Positions 1 to 7,652 of a stretch of DNA of 24,504 nt are shown one piece after another. The notes below the pieces were generated by a model that did not search any database, was not told the DNA's origin, and saw nothing but the letters and a program-made list of their open reading frames with translations. The position numbers and the translations under genes were made by a program. How positions within the stretch are numbered: the first letter of the stretch is position 1; each line of letters begins with the position of its first letter. This stretch comes from Phycisphaerae bacterium (GTDB lineage Bacteria > Planctomycetota > Phycisphaerae > Sedimentisphaerales > Anaerohalosphaeraceae). The DNA is taken from the NCBI GenBank assembly GCA_021736615.1, contig JAIPFN010000098.1, forward strand, positions 1 to 24,504, read 5' to 3'.

Positions 1-980
1 CACGCGTGCAGCGCGGTTCGATTCATCAGCGGATCTTCGGGGGCCGCTTCTCTATCCTCTACCTGCCAGGGGTAGATTACTTTGCCGCCGTACATGTCGT
101 CGGCTACTATCGGGTGATTGATATATTGCATGTGGACGCGAAGCTGGTGGGTTCGGCCTGTCTTCAGGGTTAGTTCCACTATGCTGTAGCCCCTGAACTC
201 TTCGAGCACCTTGTAGAACGAAATGGCGTGCTTGCCTTCGGCGTTTACTGCCATCCTTTCTCTGAAGGATTTGTTCACTCCTATCGGCTGATCGATGCAG
301 TCGGCGGTCAGCTCGGGTACGCCGTGGATTACGGCTATGTAGGTCTTCTGGGTAGTGCGTTCGGCGAACTGTCTCGATAGCTGCCAGTGGGCGGGGTCGT
401 TTTTTGCGACGACCATTACGCCGGTCGTGTTTCTGTCGAGTCGGTGGACTATGCCCGGTCTGAAGTGGCCGTTGATAGTGGAGAGCTGGTTTGCGTAATG
501 GACCAGTCCGTTGACAAGGGTTCCGCTTTTGTTACCCCTTGCCGGGTGGACGATGATGTCGGCTTGCTTGTTGAGGACAATCATGTCGTCGTCTTCGTAG
601 ATGACGTTTATGGGGATGTCTTCGGCCATAAGCTCGTTGCTTTTCGGAACGGGTATGATCAGGTCGACCTTGTCGCCTGCGCTAAGCTTTGTGCTTGCCT
701 TGGCGGCAAGGCCGTTGACGTCTACGCCTTGTTCCTTTATCAGCGTCTGGATGTGTGATCTGCTGAACCGGCTGAAGCGGCTTTGCAGGTATATGTCCAG
801 ACGTTTCTTCTTTACGGTCGGGCCGACGGTGATTATGAAATGCTCTCCCGGTTCGCCGTCGCATAGAACGGAGATTATCTCGCCGTCCGGATCGGTGCCG
901 TCGTCGGGAACGATAACTTCCGGCAAATCGTCTTCGTTGGGTTTTTCCGGATCAGGTATTAAATCTTGCGTGTTTGGCAT
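1..980 (-). CDS. RluA/RluD-family 23S rRNA pseudouridine synthase (3' end cut by window edge)
   Basis: Likely isomerises uridines to pseudouridine in rRNA, in the cytoplasm. My own translation of the reverse strand from the ATG at 980 gives 326 residues with no stop before the window edge, so the C-terminus is missing. An acidic, Pro-rich N-terminal stretch (about residues 1-55) precedes an S4 RNA-binding domain (about 58-110; 'RLDIYLQ', 'GVDVNG'). The catalytic domain then shows the signature 'HRLDRNTTG' at 179-187, with Asp182 as the catalytic aspartate, and the downstream motif 'LKTGRTHQLRVHM' near 272-284. The start lies 11 bases after the stop of the TPR-like gene, so the two are probably cotranscribed. 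The ribosome-binding site is weak, which suggests translational coupling. The family is certain; RluD versus RluB/C-type specificity is not. The acidic N-terminal extension is longer than in E. coli RluD as I recall it. Confidence 0.95.
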   Translation of the reverse strand, partial: MPNTQDLIPDPEKPNEDDLPEVIVPDDGTDPDGEIISVLCDGEPGEHFIITVGPTVKKKRLDIYLQSRFSRFSRSHIQTLIKEQGVDVNGLAAKASTKLSAGDKVDLIIPVPKSNELMAEDIPINVIYEDDDMIVLNKQADIIVHPARGNKSGTLVNGLVHYANQLSTINGHFRPGIVHRLDRNTTGVMVVAKNDPAHWQLSRQFAERTTQKTYIAVIHGVPELTADCIDQPIGVNKSFRERMAVNAEGKHAISFYKVLEEFRGYSIVELTLKTGRTHQLRVHMQYINHPIVADDMYGGKVIYPWQVEDREAAPEDPLMNRTALHA

Positions 981-991
981 CAAAACTATTT

Positions 992-1984
992 CTACTCGGT
1001 ATCCGGGGCTTTGGCCGGCTGGGGGCCGACCTCGTAAACTTTACCTTCATCAGTGGTGTCACCTGTTTTTGTCTCGGTATCCGGTTTTGGTTCGGGCTTT
1101 GGTTCTGTAGTTGGTTTTGGCTCTGGCGTTGATTCGGGTTTTGGCTGCGGGGTTACCGTTGGCGGTGTTGTGTCTTCCGGTACTACGACTGGGGGAGTAG
1201 TGATTGGTTTTTTGTCTTCAGAGACACCTTCCATGTGTATATCGCCGCGCATTAGGGCGTCTATCGCGCTTTTGTCAAAACCTTCGGGGACTTCCATTTC
1301 CGGAGCCGGTGCCGCGACGAATGTGAACTGTTCCTTGTGGTCATCCATGACGTCGAGTCTGAACAGTGCCTGGGCCGGGAAGATGGTGCCTTTGAAGTCT
1401 TCGTTGGCCGCGATGCCTTTGAATATCTCGGCAGCTTTATTGAAATCGCCGATCTCTTCTTCGCACAGGCCAAGTCCGTATGTGGCCATAGCAGTAAGAG
1501 TTGCGTCGCCTTTTGCTTTTATCAGGGCCTGGTCGTATGCTTTCTTTGCCAGTTCGATGTTTGATGCGATCTTGTCCTTGTCAGGGTCTTGGGAGGCGTA
1601 GTGTAGTTCTGCACGGAGGGCCTCGCCTCTTTTTATCAGGGCCATGGCGGCATGGAGGGGTTGATCGACTTTTTCGGCGACGACTTCCAGGGCGCTTGCG
1701 GAATCGGCAAAACCAGGTGATTCAATTACGTCACCGGCCATTGCGCTCTGTATGACGTCAATCTTGTTTTTTTCCATCATTTGCATCTGTTGGGTTGCCT
1801 CGACTTGCTCTTTATTTGCGACCTTTAGACTGCGGGTTCTATAGCCGAAATAGCTTATAATACCGGCAATGATTAGTATTACGCCTAATATCTGATTTCT
1901 GTTTTTCTTTAGAAATTCGGGGAAATGAGCGATCCAGTCGGCCAATTCGTTAGTTTTTAGTTCATGACGATGTTCAGCATCCAT
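992..1984 (-). CDS. Membrane-anchored TPR-like protein with Pro/Thr/Glu/Lys-rich tail
   Basis: 330 residues. A short cytoplasmic N-terminus ('HRHELKTNELADW', residues 5-17) is followed by one hydrophobic segment at about 33-49 ('LGVILIIAGIISYFGY'), then an extracytoplasmic helical region (about 60-230) with a TPR-like A-L-F/Y spacing ('TAMATYGLGLCEEEIGDFNK'). The last ~75 residues are low-complexity Pro/Thr/Glu/Lys ('PEPKPTTEPKPEPKPD'), likely disordered. The architecture resembles YfgM-type ancillary proteins (one N-terminal TM plus TPR-like domain), which assist periplasmic folding in E. coli, but the function here is inferred. A clear ribosome-binding site (AAGAGGT on the minus strand) sits 6 bases before the ATG. 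It is first gene of a two-gene operon with the pseudouridine synthase. I cannot identify a specific partner. Confidence 0.85.
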   Translation of the reverse strand: MDAEHRHELKTNELADWIAHFPEFLKKNRNQILGVILIIAGIISYFGYRTRSLKVANKEQVEATQQMQMMEKNKIDVIQSAMAGDVIESPGFADSASALEVVAEKVDQPLHAAMALIKRGEALRAELHYASQDPDKDKIASNIELAKKAYDQALIKAKGDATLTAMATYGLGLCEEEIGDFNKAAEIFKGIAANEDFKGTIFPAQALFRLDVMDDHKEQFTFVAAPAPEMEVPEGFDKSAIDALMRGDIHMEGVSEDKKPITTPPVVVPEDTTPPTVTPQPKPESTPEPKPTTEPKPEPKPDTETKTGDTTDEGKVYEVGPQPAKAPDTE

Positions 1985-2270
1985 ATTATTACCTCTTTTC
2001 AGTCAATTCTGTGATCTTTGGAATAAAAAACCTTGTTATCCGAAGAACCTGTTAAATTGCCGGGAACAATTCAGCCGGGCAAACGTTATTTAAATATACT
2101 AATTTTCCCTGAGAATAAACGGTCCGTCAGGGATTAATAGCTTAGTATTATAGAAAGTTTGCTTTTAACTTGCAATAGCTGATTGCAAATACTAAAATTT
2201 TGTATTAAATATTTTTTTGCATGAAAATTGACGGGAAAATTTAAATTCGCCTTAAAAGAAAGATAAATTG
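1985..2270. other. Divergent intergenic region between the TPR-like and S55 genes
   Basis: 286 AT-rich bases with no credible gene. It must hold promoters for both directions. I see a rightward promoter candidate at 2170-2198 (listed separately) and an inverted repeat CCCTGA (2107-2112) / TCAGGG (2127-2132) with a 14-base loop. I see no convincing leftward -35/-10 pair. Confidence 0.6.
2170..2198 (+). promoter_or_regulatory. Sigma70-like promoter candidate for the S55 gene
   Basis: TTGCAA (2170-2175), a 17-base spacer, then TAAAAT (2193-2198), about 70 bases upstream of the S55 gene start. A second TTGCAA lies at 2183-2188 within the spacer. TTGCAA is its own reverse complement, so the two copies, 7 bases apart, form a symmetrical pair that could serve as an operator. 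This is read from sequence only. Confidence 0.45.
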
Positions 2271-4082
2271 ATGATTATGGGTTTCAAAACTTTGTCAAAT
2301 TTCAAATATTTCGGTTTTCTGGTTCTTTTTAGCTGCAGTTTCGCTTTTGGATTGGATAAAAGCAAATATATTTCAGTCGATGAGATCAAGCGGGGTATGG
2401 ATGCTTATTGCCTTACCGTTCTTGCCGGCAGCGAGCCGAAGAAGTACCCTCTTAAGGTCGTCAGTGTCGTCTATAATCAGAAGCCCGGGCACAATGGGAT
2501 TCTGGTGGTCGGTACCGATGAGGCTTTTAAGCATATTGGGCCCGTTCAGGGTTGCAGCGGTTCTCCGGTTTATATTGACGGCAGGATGGCCGGTGCTTTG
2601 TCGGCGGGCTGGAGTTTTTCGGTGGATCCGCTCTATATGGTTACCCCTATCGAAGAGATGCTTCGGGTTGGCAGCATTGTTGATTCGGCGGCGCTTGTGT
2701 CGAGTAAGAATGTCAATGCTTCGATTACAGATTTCAGTAAGCCGCTGGATCTGGCCGTTGCGAGAGAGCGTGTTTTTGGTTTGCTTTCGAAGTCTCAAAA
2801 TACTGCGGGCGGGTTTCAGGCTTTGCCGTGTCCTTTGGTGACTTCTTTTTCACCGGAGGTTTGTCAGTCGCTTGCCGGTGATCTTAAAGCGACGGGGCTT
2901 GTGCCACTGGCCGGCGGCGGGACCAGTAGCAGCGATGATTCCGGCGAGGAAGTTAAATATGTTCCGGGCGGTGTGCTTTCTATACCGCTGGTGAGCGGGG
3001 ATATTATGATGGCGGCTACGGGGACGGTTACCGAGGTTGTCGGGGATAAGGTTTACGGGTTCGGGCATAGTTTTCTCGGCCAGGGGGCAGTTGACCTTCC
3101 TATGGCTGCCGGAAAAGTGCATACTGTAGTTTCCAATATGAATTTTTCGTTTAAGCTCGCAACTGCCGGTAAGATCAGCGGTGCTTTCCGGGCGGATGAA
3201 TCGACCGCGATATTCGGCAAAGCCGGTGCGAAGGCGAAGCTGATTCCGCTGCGGATCAAGGTTAGTCGTTTTGACGCTGTCGAGGATAAGGTTTTTAATT
3301 GCAAGGTCGCGTATCACAGGCTTTATACGCCGATGCTTTTACAGGCGGTTCTTGCCGGGGCGGCTCAGATGCAGGGTGCTTTGCCTGCAGAACATACGGT
3401 CGAGTACAAGGCGGGGATCGGTGTTAAGGGATTCGATCCGATCAAATTTGAAAATGTTTCGTCGGGCAGTTCGATCAATGATGTTGTCGGCGAGGCCGTT
3501 GGTGCGGTTACTTTGCTGATGAACAATTCTTTCGGCGAGGTCGAGGTCAAATCGCTGGATTTTGAGATAAATATCAAGCCGGATGTCCTTATTTCTAATT
3601 TCTCATCGATTGAGCTTGATGATGTTAGGGTAAAGCCCGGCGGTAAGGTGGGCGCGACGGTTGTGCTGCAGTCGTACAGGTCGGAAAAGACGGTTCATCG
3701 TTTGAGCCTGGATATTCCTAAAGATATAAAGCCGGGCAAGTATAAGATCGTTGTTACGGGCGATAGCGGGTATGGCGGTTTTATCAGAAAGGCCGAGCCT
3801 TATAAGTTTGTCGCACGGGATGTCGATTCGCTGGTGGCGGCGATCAAATTTATTGTCTCGCAGAAACGCGACAGGCTGTATATGCTGCTGCAGTTGCCGC
3901 CTGACGGTGTTGCTATCGAAGGCAGCGAACTTGCCGGTCTGCCGGATTCAAAAACAGTGCTGCTGACAAACTCGAAGAGAACGATTTCTACTTTGCCCCT
4001 GGGTGACTGGATTGAAGATGGTAAGGTGATACCGTCGATTGTTCCGGGCGGTAAGGTTATGGATATTACGGTTGAGAAGTGA
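2271..4082 (+). CDS. SpoIVB-type S55 peptidase domain protein, exported
   Basis: 603 residues from the ATG at 2271; a TTG at 2268 and an ATG at 2277 are in-frame alternatives, and only a weak AAAGAAAG precedes them. The N-terminus is a signal peptide (hydrophobic core 'YFGFLVLFSCSFAFG'), so the protein is probably periplasmic or surface-located. A trypsin-clan style Ser motif 'GCSGSPVYIDG' begins at residue 94 (Ser96), followed by 'VTPIEEML'. A His motif 'YGFGHSFLGQG' follows around residue 266. These match the S55 domain of SpoIVB, a serine protease that activates sigma-K processing in Bacillus spores. Here the Ser motif comes before the His motif, the reverse of the SpoIVB order. The last ~250 residues resemble a beta-rich region of unknown role. 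There is no sporulation context. Substrate is unknown; a secretion or envelope quality-control role is a guess. Confidence 0.8.
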   Translation: MIMGFKTLSNFKYFGFLVLFSCSFAFGLDKSKYISVDEIKRGMDAYCLTVLAGSEPKKYPLKVVSVVYNQKPGHNGILVVGTDEAFKHIGPVQGCSGSPVYIDGRMAGALSAGWSFSVDPLYMVTPIEEMLRVGSIVDSAALVSSKNVNASITDFSKPLDLAVARERVFGLLSKSQNTAGGFQALPCPLVTSFSPEVCQSLAGDLKATGLVPLAGGGTSSSDDSGEEVKYVPGGVLSIPLVSGDIMMAATGTVTEVVGDKVYGFGHSFLGQGAVDLPMAAGKVHTVVSNMNFSFKLATAGKISGAFRADESTAIFGKAGAKAKLIPLRIKVSRFDAVEDKVFNCKVAYHRLYTPMLLQAVLAGAAQMQGALPAEHTVEYKAGIGVKGFDPIKFENVSSGSSINDVVGEAVGAVTLLMNNSFGEVEVKSLDFEINIKPDVLISNFSSIELDDVRVKPGGKVGATVVLQSYRSEKTVHRLSLDIPKDIKPGKYKIVVTGDSGYGGFIRKAEPYKFVARDVDSLVAAIKFIVSQKRDRLYMLLQLPPDGVAIEGSELAGLPDSKTVLLTNSKRTISTLPLGDWIEDGKVIPSIVPGGKVMDITVEK

Positions 4083-4275
4083 TTTTTAGCCATTAGGTGC
4101 TTAGGGATTGGGCAAAACGCCCATTAGTCTTTAGCTATTAGCGGTTGGTGTTTTGTGGGATATCGCTTACAATTTTTGTTTGGTTTGCTTGTTATTTATG
4201 TTTTAGCCCGGCGCTTAGGGCTGCTGTTTGGTTTAACGCATGTCGGCAGGATGCCGACGCTACAGGGAGTTTGAT
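4083..4275. repeat. Intergenic with ATTAG-rich repeats and a REP-like hairpin next to the next gene's RBS
   Basis: No gene. From 4086 to 4143 degenerate repeats of TTTAGC/CATTAG/TATTAGC recur, with a small hairpin TGGGC (4109-4113) / GCCCA (4119-4123) that lacks a U-tract. At 4242-4258 a perfect 7-bp stem, GTCGGCA / TGCCGAC with loop GGA, ends 6 bases before the GGGAG ribosome-binding site (4265-4269) of the AlkP-superfamily gene. It looks like a REP-type palindrome and could sit in the mRNA leader. Confidence 0.6.
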
Positions 4276-5538
4276 ATGGGTAAGACAGTTGTCGTTGGTT
4301 TGGATGGGGTTCCTTTTGGTATGCTTGCCGGGTTTGCAGAAACCGGGGTTATGCCTAATACTGCTGAGTTGATCAAGAGCAGTTATTTCAATAAGATGCG
4401 TTCTTCGATCCCGGAGATTTCTTCTGTGGCGTGGTCGTCTATTATTACCGGGACCAATCCAGGTGAGCATCGGATCTTTGGTTTTATCGATACGCATCCT
4501 AATACCTACAAGATGCGGTTTCCTAATTATACAGACATTAAGGCTGTGCCGTTCTGGGATGAGGCGGCGGGGCGATCTATTATTGTCAATGTTCCGGCAA
4601 CGTATCCTGTGCGGCAGATGAATGGGGTGCATGTTTCGGGGTTTGTTTCTATCGAGCTTGAAAAGAGCTGCTACCCGGCGGCGTTGTCGTCGCTGCTTAA
4701 GCGGATGGATTACCGGCTTGACGTCGATGCGAGTAAGGCGGCCGAGTCGATGGACGATTTTCTTGCCGATGTGGATAAGACGCTTAAGGCGCGGATCGAG
4801 GCTTATCGGTATTTGTGGAAAGAGGTTGAGTGGGACAACTTTATGCTTGTTTTTACCGGGACAGATCGTCTTTTGCATTTTCTGTGGAATGCGTATGCCG
4901 ATGAAAATCATCAGTACCATGAGCAGTTTGCGGATCATTTCCGCAAGATCGATGTTGTTATCGGTGAGATCGCCGGTTCGCTTGGCGACGATGATACGCT
5001 TGTGATGATGTCGGATCATGGGTTTGAAGAACTTCAGACGGAGTTCTATGTTAATTACCTTCTTATGGATAAGGGCTTGCTGAAATTTAATCCGGGGGCC
5101 GATGCTAATCTTACAAACATCGCGTACGGGTCCAAGGCGTTTGCTCTTGATCCGGGCCGGATATTTGTTAATGAAAAGGGTAAGTACCCCGAGGGCGGTG
5201 TTGCGTCGGAGGAAAGAGAAGCGGTGATCGAAGAGCTTATCGCGGTTTTCTCGGAGGTTGAGGCTAACGGAAAAAAGGCGATTAAACATATATACAGAAA
5301 AGAAGATGTTTACAGCGGGCCGTATGTCGATGAGGCGGCGGATTTGATCTTGATCGCAGAGAGCGGGGTCAATCTTAAAGGGACGATGGCGGCGACGCAA
5401 CTTACGGGTAAGGGGGTGTTTACGGGTAAGCATACTCTCGATGACGCTTTTTTGCTTGTTAAGGGGGATGTTGGCGAGTTGACCGGTGAGCCGACTGTTA
5501 TTGATGCGGGCCAATTTTTAAAGGTGTGCGTTAAGTAG
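4276..5538 (+). CDS. AlkP-superfamily (type I phosphodiesterase / nucleotide pyrophosphatase-like) hydrolase, cytosolic
   Basis: 420 residues from the ATG at 4276, chosen because GGGAG (4265-4269) is 6 bases upstream and because the protein then opens with the core strand 'KTVVVGLDG'. An upstream ATG at 4240 would add 12 residues encoded by a palindrome. Alkaline-phosphatase superfamily metal-site motifs are all present: Asp10 (GLDG), the Ser nucleophile region 'ISSVAWSSIITGTNPGEH' (Ser49/50), 'GTDRLLHFLW' (Asp197, His201), 'MSDHGF' (Asp247, His248) and a C-terminal 'TGKHTLDD' (His386). It fits the predicted AlkP phosphohydrolase/phosphomutase group (COG3379-like). There is no signal peptide, so a cytoplasmic substrate is expected. 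Members of this group often lie near glycan loci, but the substrate here cannot be read. Confidence 0.88.
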   Translation: MGKTVVVGLDGVPFGMLAGFAETGVMPNTAELIKSSYFNKMRSSIPEISSVAWSSIITGTNPGEHRIFGFIDTHPNTYKMRFPNYTDIKAVPFWDEAAGRSIIVNVPATYPVRQMNGVHVSGFVSIELEKSCYPAALSSLLKRMDYRLDVDASKAAESMDDFLADVDKTLKARIEAYRYLWKEVEWDNFMLVFTGTDRLLHFLWNAYADENHQYHEQFADHFRKIDVVIGEIAGSLGDDDTLVMMSDHGFEELQTEFYVNYLLMDKGLLKFNPGADANLTNIAYGSKAFALDPGRIFVNEKGKYPEGGVASEEREAVIEELIAVFSEVEANGKKAIKHIYRKEDVYSGPYVDEAADLILIAESGVNLKGTMAATQLTGKGVFTGKHTLDDAFLLVKGDVGELTGEPTVIDAGQFLKVCVK

Positions 5539-5739
5539 AGGCAGGTGACAGTTGTGGGATGGCTGTTTTAGGCGGGCCTAATCTGGCTCTTATGGGGATT
5601 GGAATTAAGTAAATCTACTTTTCTTCTTCTTGGGTTATCACATTTCTAGGCATATCACATCTCTTTTATTTGATTTACTGCCGATGGCGGTATCAATTCT
5701 GGCGGGTTTGTTTTTATGAGACTTTGGACGGTGTGGGGT

Positions 5740-5768
5740 TTGCTATTGTGCGATAGCGTTGCTATAAT
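5740..5768 (+). promoter_or_regulatory. Sigma70-like promoter candidate upstream of the DUF2723 gene
   Basis: TTGCTA (5740-5745), a 17-base spacer, then a perfect TATAAT (5763-5768). Within it GCTAT (5742-5746) and ATAGC (5753-5757) form an inverted repeat, and GCTAT recurs at 5761-5765, which could be an operator. The transcript would have a leader of about 270 bases before the next start codon. Confidence 0.45.
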
Positions 5769-5955
5769 AGGTTTTTTATAGGCCCTGGGGCTTTCTTTTT
5801 GCGATATTTTTATTCTAAAATAATGCCGGATATAGTCCGGAAGTTGTATAATTAAGGCATATTATTGCCGATAGATTGATGATTGAGATGTGTTTTTTTT
5901 CGGATTTGTTGGTTTTACGTTTATTTTTACCGCACCCGACGGGGACGGAGTCTGT

Positions 5956-5979
5956 CAAACCGGCCTGCTGGCCGGTTTG
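5956..5979 (+). terminator. Strong 10-bp hairpin, terminator or REP-type palindrome
   Basis: CAAACCGGCC (5956-5965) pairs perfectly with GGCCGGTTTG (5970-5979) around the loop TGCT. No U-tract follows, so it may be a repeat palindrome or leader structure rather than an intrinsic terminator. Confidence 0.4.
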
Positions 5980-6012
5980 TAATTACGAATTATTAATTAC
6001 GAATTGAGGATT

Positions 6013-6042
6013 TCCGCCTTCGGCGGATTTCGCTTCGCTCAA
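6013..6042 (-). repeat. REP-like palindromic element, copy 1
   Basis: Its reverse complement matches 18847-18876 at 29 of 30 positions. The core is the hairpin TCCGCC-TTC-GGCGGA, flanked by a TTCGCTTCGCTCAA arm. It ends directly before the ATG at 6044, so the annotated start of the DUF2723 gene touches the element. Confidence 0.75.
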
Positions 6043-6043
6043 C

Positions 6044-7576
6044 ATGCCCGAGGCTGTTTTATTGAATACGGAATGTTCTTCTAAACAATTGGCGCGGAAC
6101 TATTTTTTGGTTTTTGGTGTTTCTGCACTGGTCTATGCTGTTACTTGTGCTCCCGGATCGCTTTGGCAGGATAGCGGGATGATCCAATATCGCATCTGGC
6201 ATAATGATATTGCCGGAGGCCTTGGTCTGGCACTTGCTCATCCGCTTTACTATTTGATCGGGATTGCCGCTAAACATATTCCGCTTGGAGAATTTGGATT
6301 TCGTATCAACCTGATTTCGGCGGTTTGCGGGGCGATAACAGTTGCGAATATCTTTTTGCTGCTGCGGCTTGCGGCCGGTCGGGTATTTCCGGCGGTTGCC
6401 GGGGCGGTGACGCTTGGTCTTTCGTGGACTTTCTGGCGGCATTGTGCGATTGCCGAGACATACATTCTCTATACGGCGATCTTTTCGGCTGAGCTGATCT
6501 TTCTGTTTTTGTATTTCAAAAATCAAAAGGTCGGCAGTCTTTATGCGGTTGCCTTTCTTAACGGGCTTTCGATTTCCACTCATATGCTTGGGACATTGCC
6601 GCTGGCATGTTATTTTGTGATGGCGGCGGTTTTGGTATGCCGCAAAGAATTGAGGATCGGCCAGGTTTTGCTGATGGCTTTGATTTGGGCGGTTGGGTGT
6701 TTGCCTTATGAGTTTTTGATCGTCAGAGAACTTATTGCGTCGGGTGATCTTGTTGGGACGGTTCGGTCGGCTTTGTTTGGTAATTCGTGGGATAGCGATG
6801 TTCTTAATGTCGCGTTGAACGGTACCATAGTAAAACAAAACTTTATGTTCTTTGGGCTGAGTTTTCCTACTCCGAACATTCTGCTTTTCTTTTTCGGTCT
6901 TTTCGCAAGTTATAGAATATTAAAATTCAAGCTATTCGCGAATATGCTTATCGCGATGACGGCGATGTTTTTTGTGTTTGCTTTTCGCTATACGGTCCCG
7001 GACAGGTATGCATTTTTTATTCCGTTTTACTGTGTGGCCGCTATATTTATAGGTGCCGGTGCCGGGTTGTTTGTTGAGCGTTTTCGGAACAGGTATTTAC
7101 CTTTCGTGATAATTATTTTTGCGTTTCTGGCTGTACCGGTCTATATCGTTGTTCCGAAAGTTGCCGAGCGAATGAAAGTCAGCCTTGGGACGAAGCGTCA
7201 GATTCCGTATCGTAACGAGTACGCTTTTTTTCTTAGGCCGTGGCAGAGATGGAATAACTCGCCGGAGCGTTTTGTCGACGAGGCGTTTAAGACGCTTGAT
7301 GAAAATAGTGTAATTATCGCCGACGGCACGACTGTTTATCCTCTTTGGTATGGACAGCAGGTGTTGGGGCTTAGAAAAGATGTTAAGATTATTTCACGGC
7401 ATGAAAGTTATAAAAACCCTATGGAATTTATCACCGCCGAAACGCTGGACGGGGTTCTTGCCGAAAGATCGGTATATGTCGTTACGGCGCAGAAGGGGTA
7501 TTGCCCGGAGTTTGTTTTTGACAATTACGATTTTGTTAAGGCAGGGCCGGTTTATAAAGTAAGGCGTAAAGAGTAA
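6044..7576 (+). CDS. DUF2723-family multi-pass membrane protein (TMEM260 / O-mannosyltransferase-like)
   Basis: 510 residues with about eleven hydrophobic segments across residues 19-370 and a soluble C-terminal ~130 residues. The N-terminal region carries the DUF2723 pattern: 'YAVTCAPGSLWQDSG', a later 'AHPLYYLIG', then 'FRINLISAVCGA' and 'TFWRHCAIAETYILY'. The family resembles polyprenyl-phosphate-sugar-dependent GT-C transferases, and its human member TMEM260 O-mannosylates proteins. A role in transferring a lipid-linked sugar on the periplasmic side is therefore inferred, fitting the glycan locus that follows. The ATG at 6044 has no visible ribosome-binding site and abuts a REP element. 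A TTG at 6062 with GAGG (6050-6053) 8 bases upstream is a reasonable alternative start. Confidence 0.82.
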   Translation: MPEAVLLNTECSSKQLARNYFLVFGVSALVYAVTCAPGSLWQDSGMIQYRIWHNDIAGGLGLALAHPLYYLIGIAAKHIPLGEFGFRINLISAVCGAITVANIFLLLRLAAGRVFPAVAGAVTLGLSWTFWRHCAIAETYILYTAIFSAELIFLFLYFKNQKVGSLYAVAFLNGLSISTHMLGTLPLACYFVMAAVLVCRKELRIGQVLLMALIWAVGCLPYEFLIVRELIASGDLVGTVRSALFGNSWDSDVLNVALNGTIVKQNFMFFGLSFPTPNILLFFFGLFASYRILKFKLFANMLIAMTAMFFVFAFRYTVPDRYAFFIPFYCVAAIFIGAGAGLFVERFRNRYLPFVIIIFAFLAVPVYIVVPKVAERMKVSLGTKRQIPYRNEYAFFLRPWQRWNNSPERFVDEAFKTLDENSVIIADGTTVYPLWYGQQVLGLRKDVKIISRHESYKNPMEFITAETLDGVLAERSVYVVTAQKGYCPEFVFDNYDFVKAGPVYKVRRKE

Positions 7577-7652
7577 GGTGTTAATTTTAATAGGCAGCAC
7601 TCAATAAAGAATTGCCAACGATGAATATGACAAAAATTGAAGGGATGAGTAT

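Larger units (their letters stand above)
5539..6043. other. 505-base intergenic: promoter, strong hairpin, tandem AATTACGAATT, REP-like palindrome
   Basis: No credible gene. In order it contains a short palindrome TTAGGC-GG-GCCTAA (5568-5581), a promoter candidate (5740-5768), a hairpin CCGGA/TCCGG (5826-5840), the word ACGGGGACGGAGTC (5939-5952), a perfect 10-bp hairpin (5956-5979), AATTACGAATT twice (5981-5991 and 5995-6005), and a 30-base REP-like element (6013-6042) that abuts the next start codon. It separates two same-strand genes and is the likely start of a transcription unit. Confidence 0.6.

Noticed and set aside
4145..4372. Small plus-strand frame of 75 residues overlapping the start of the AlkP-superfamily gene
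   Set aside because: It overlaps the clear gene start in another frame, starts in a repeat-rich gap, and shows no family features.
4192..5514. Long minus-strand frame of 440 residues opposite the AlkP-superfamily gene
   Set aside because: It is Arg/Ile/Lys-rich with no recognisable motif, and the plus-strand frame has intact catalytic motifs; it is a shadow caused by codon bias.
5763..5800. A tiny ncRNA with terminator GCCC..GGGC and T-run after the promoter at 5740-5768
   Set aside because: The transcript would be about 25 bases and the stem only 3-4 bp; the promoter more likely serves the gene downstream.
7577..7652. Possible terminator or promoter between the DUF2723 gene and ugd
   Set aside because: No stable hairpin with a U-tract and no -35/-10 pair that I could support.
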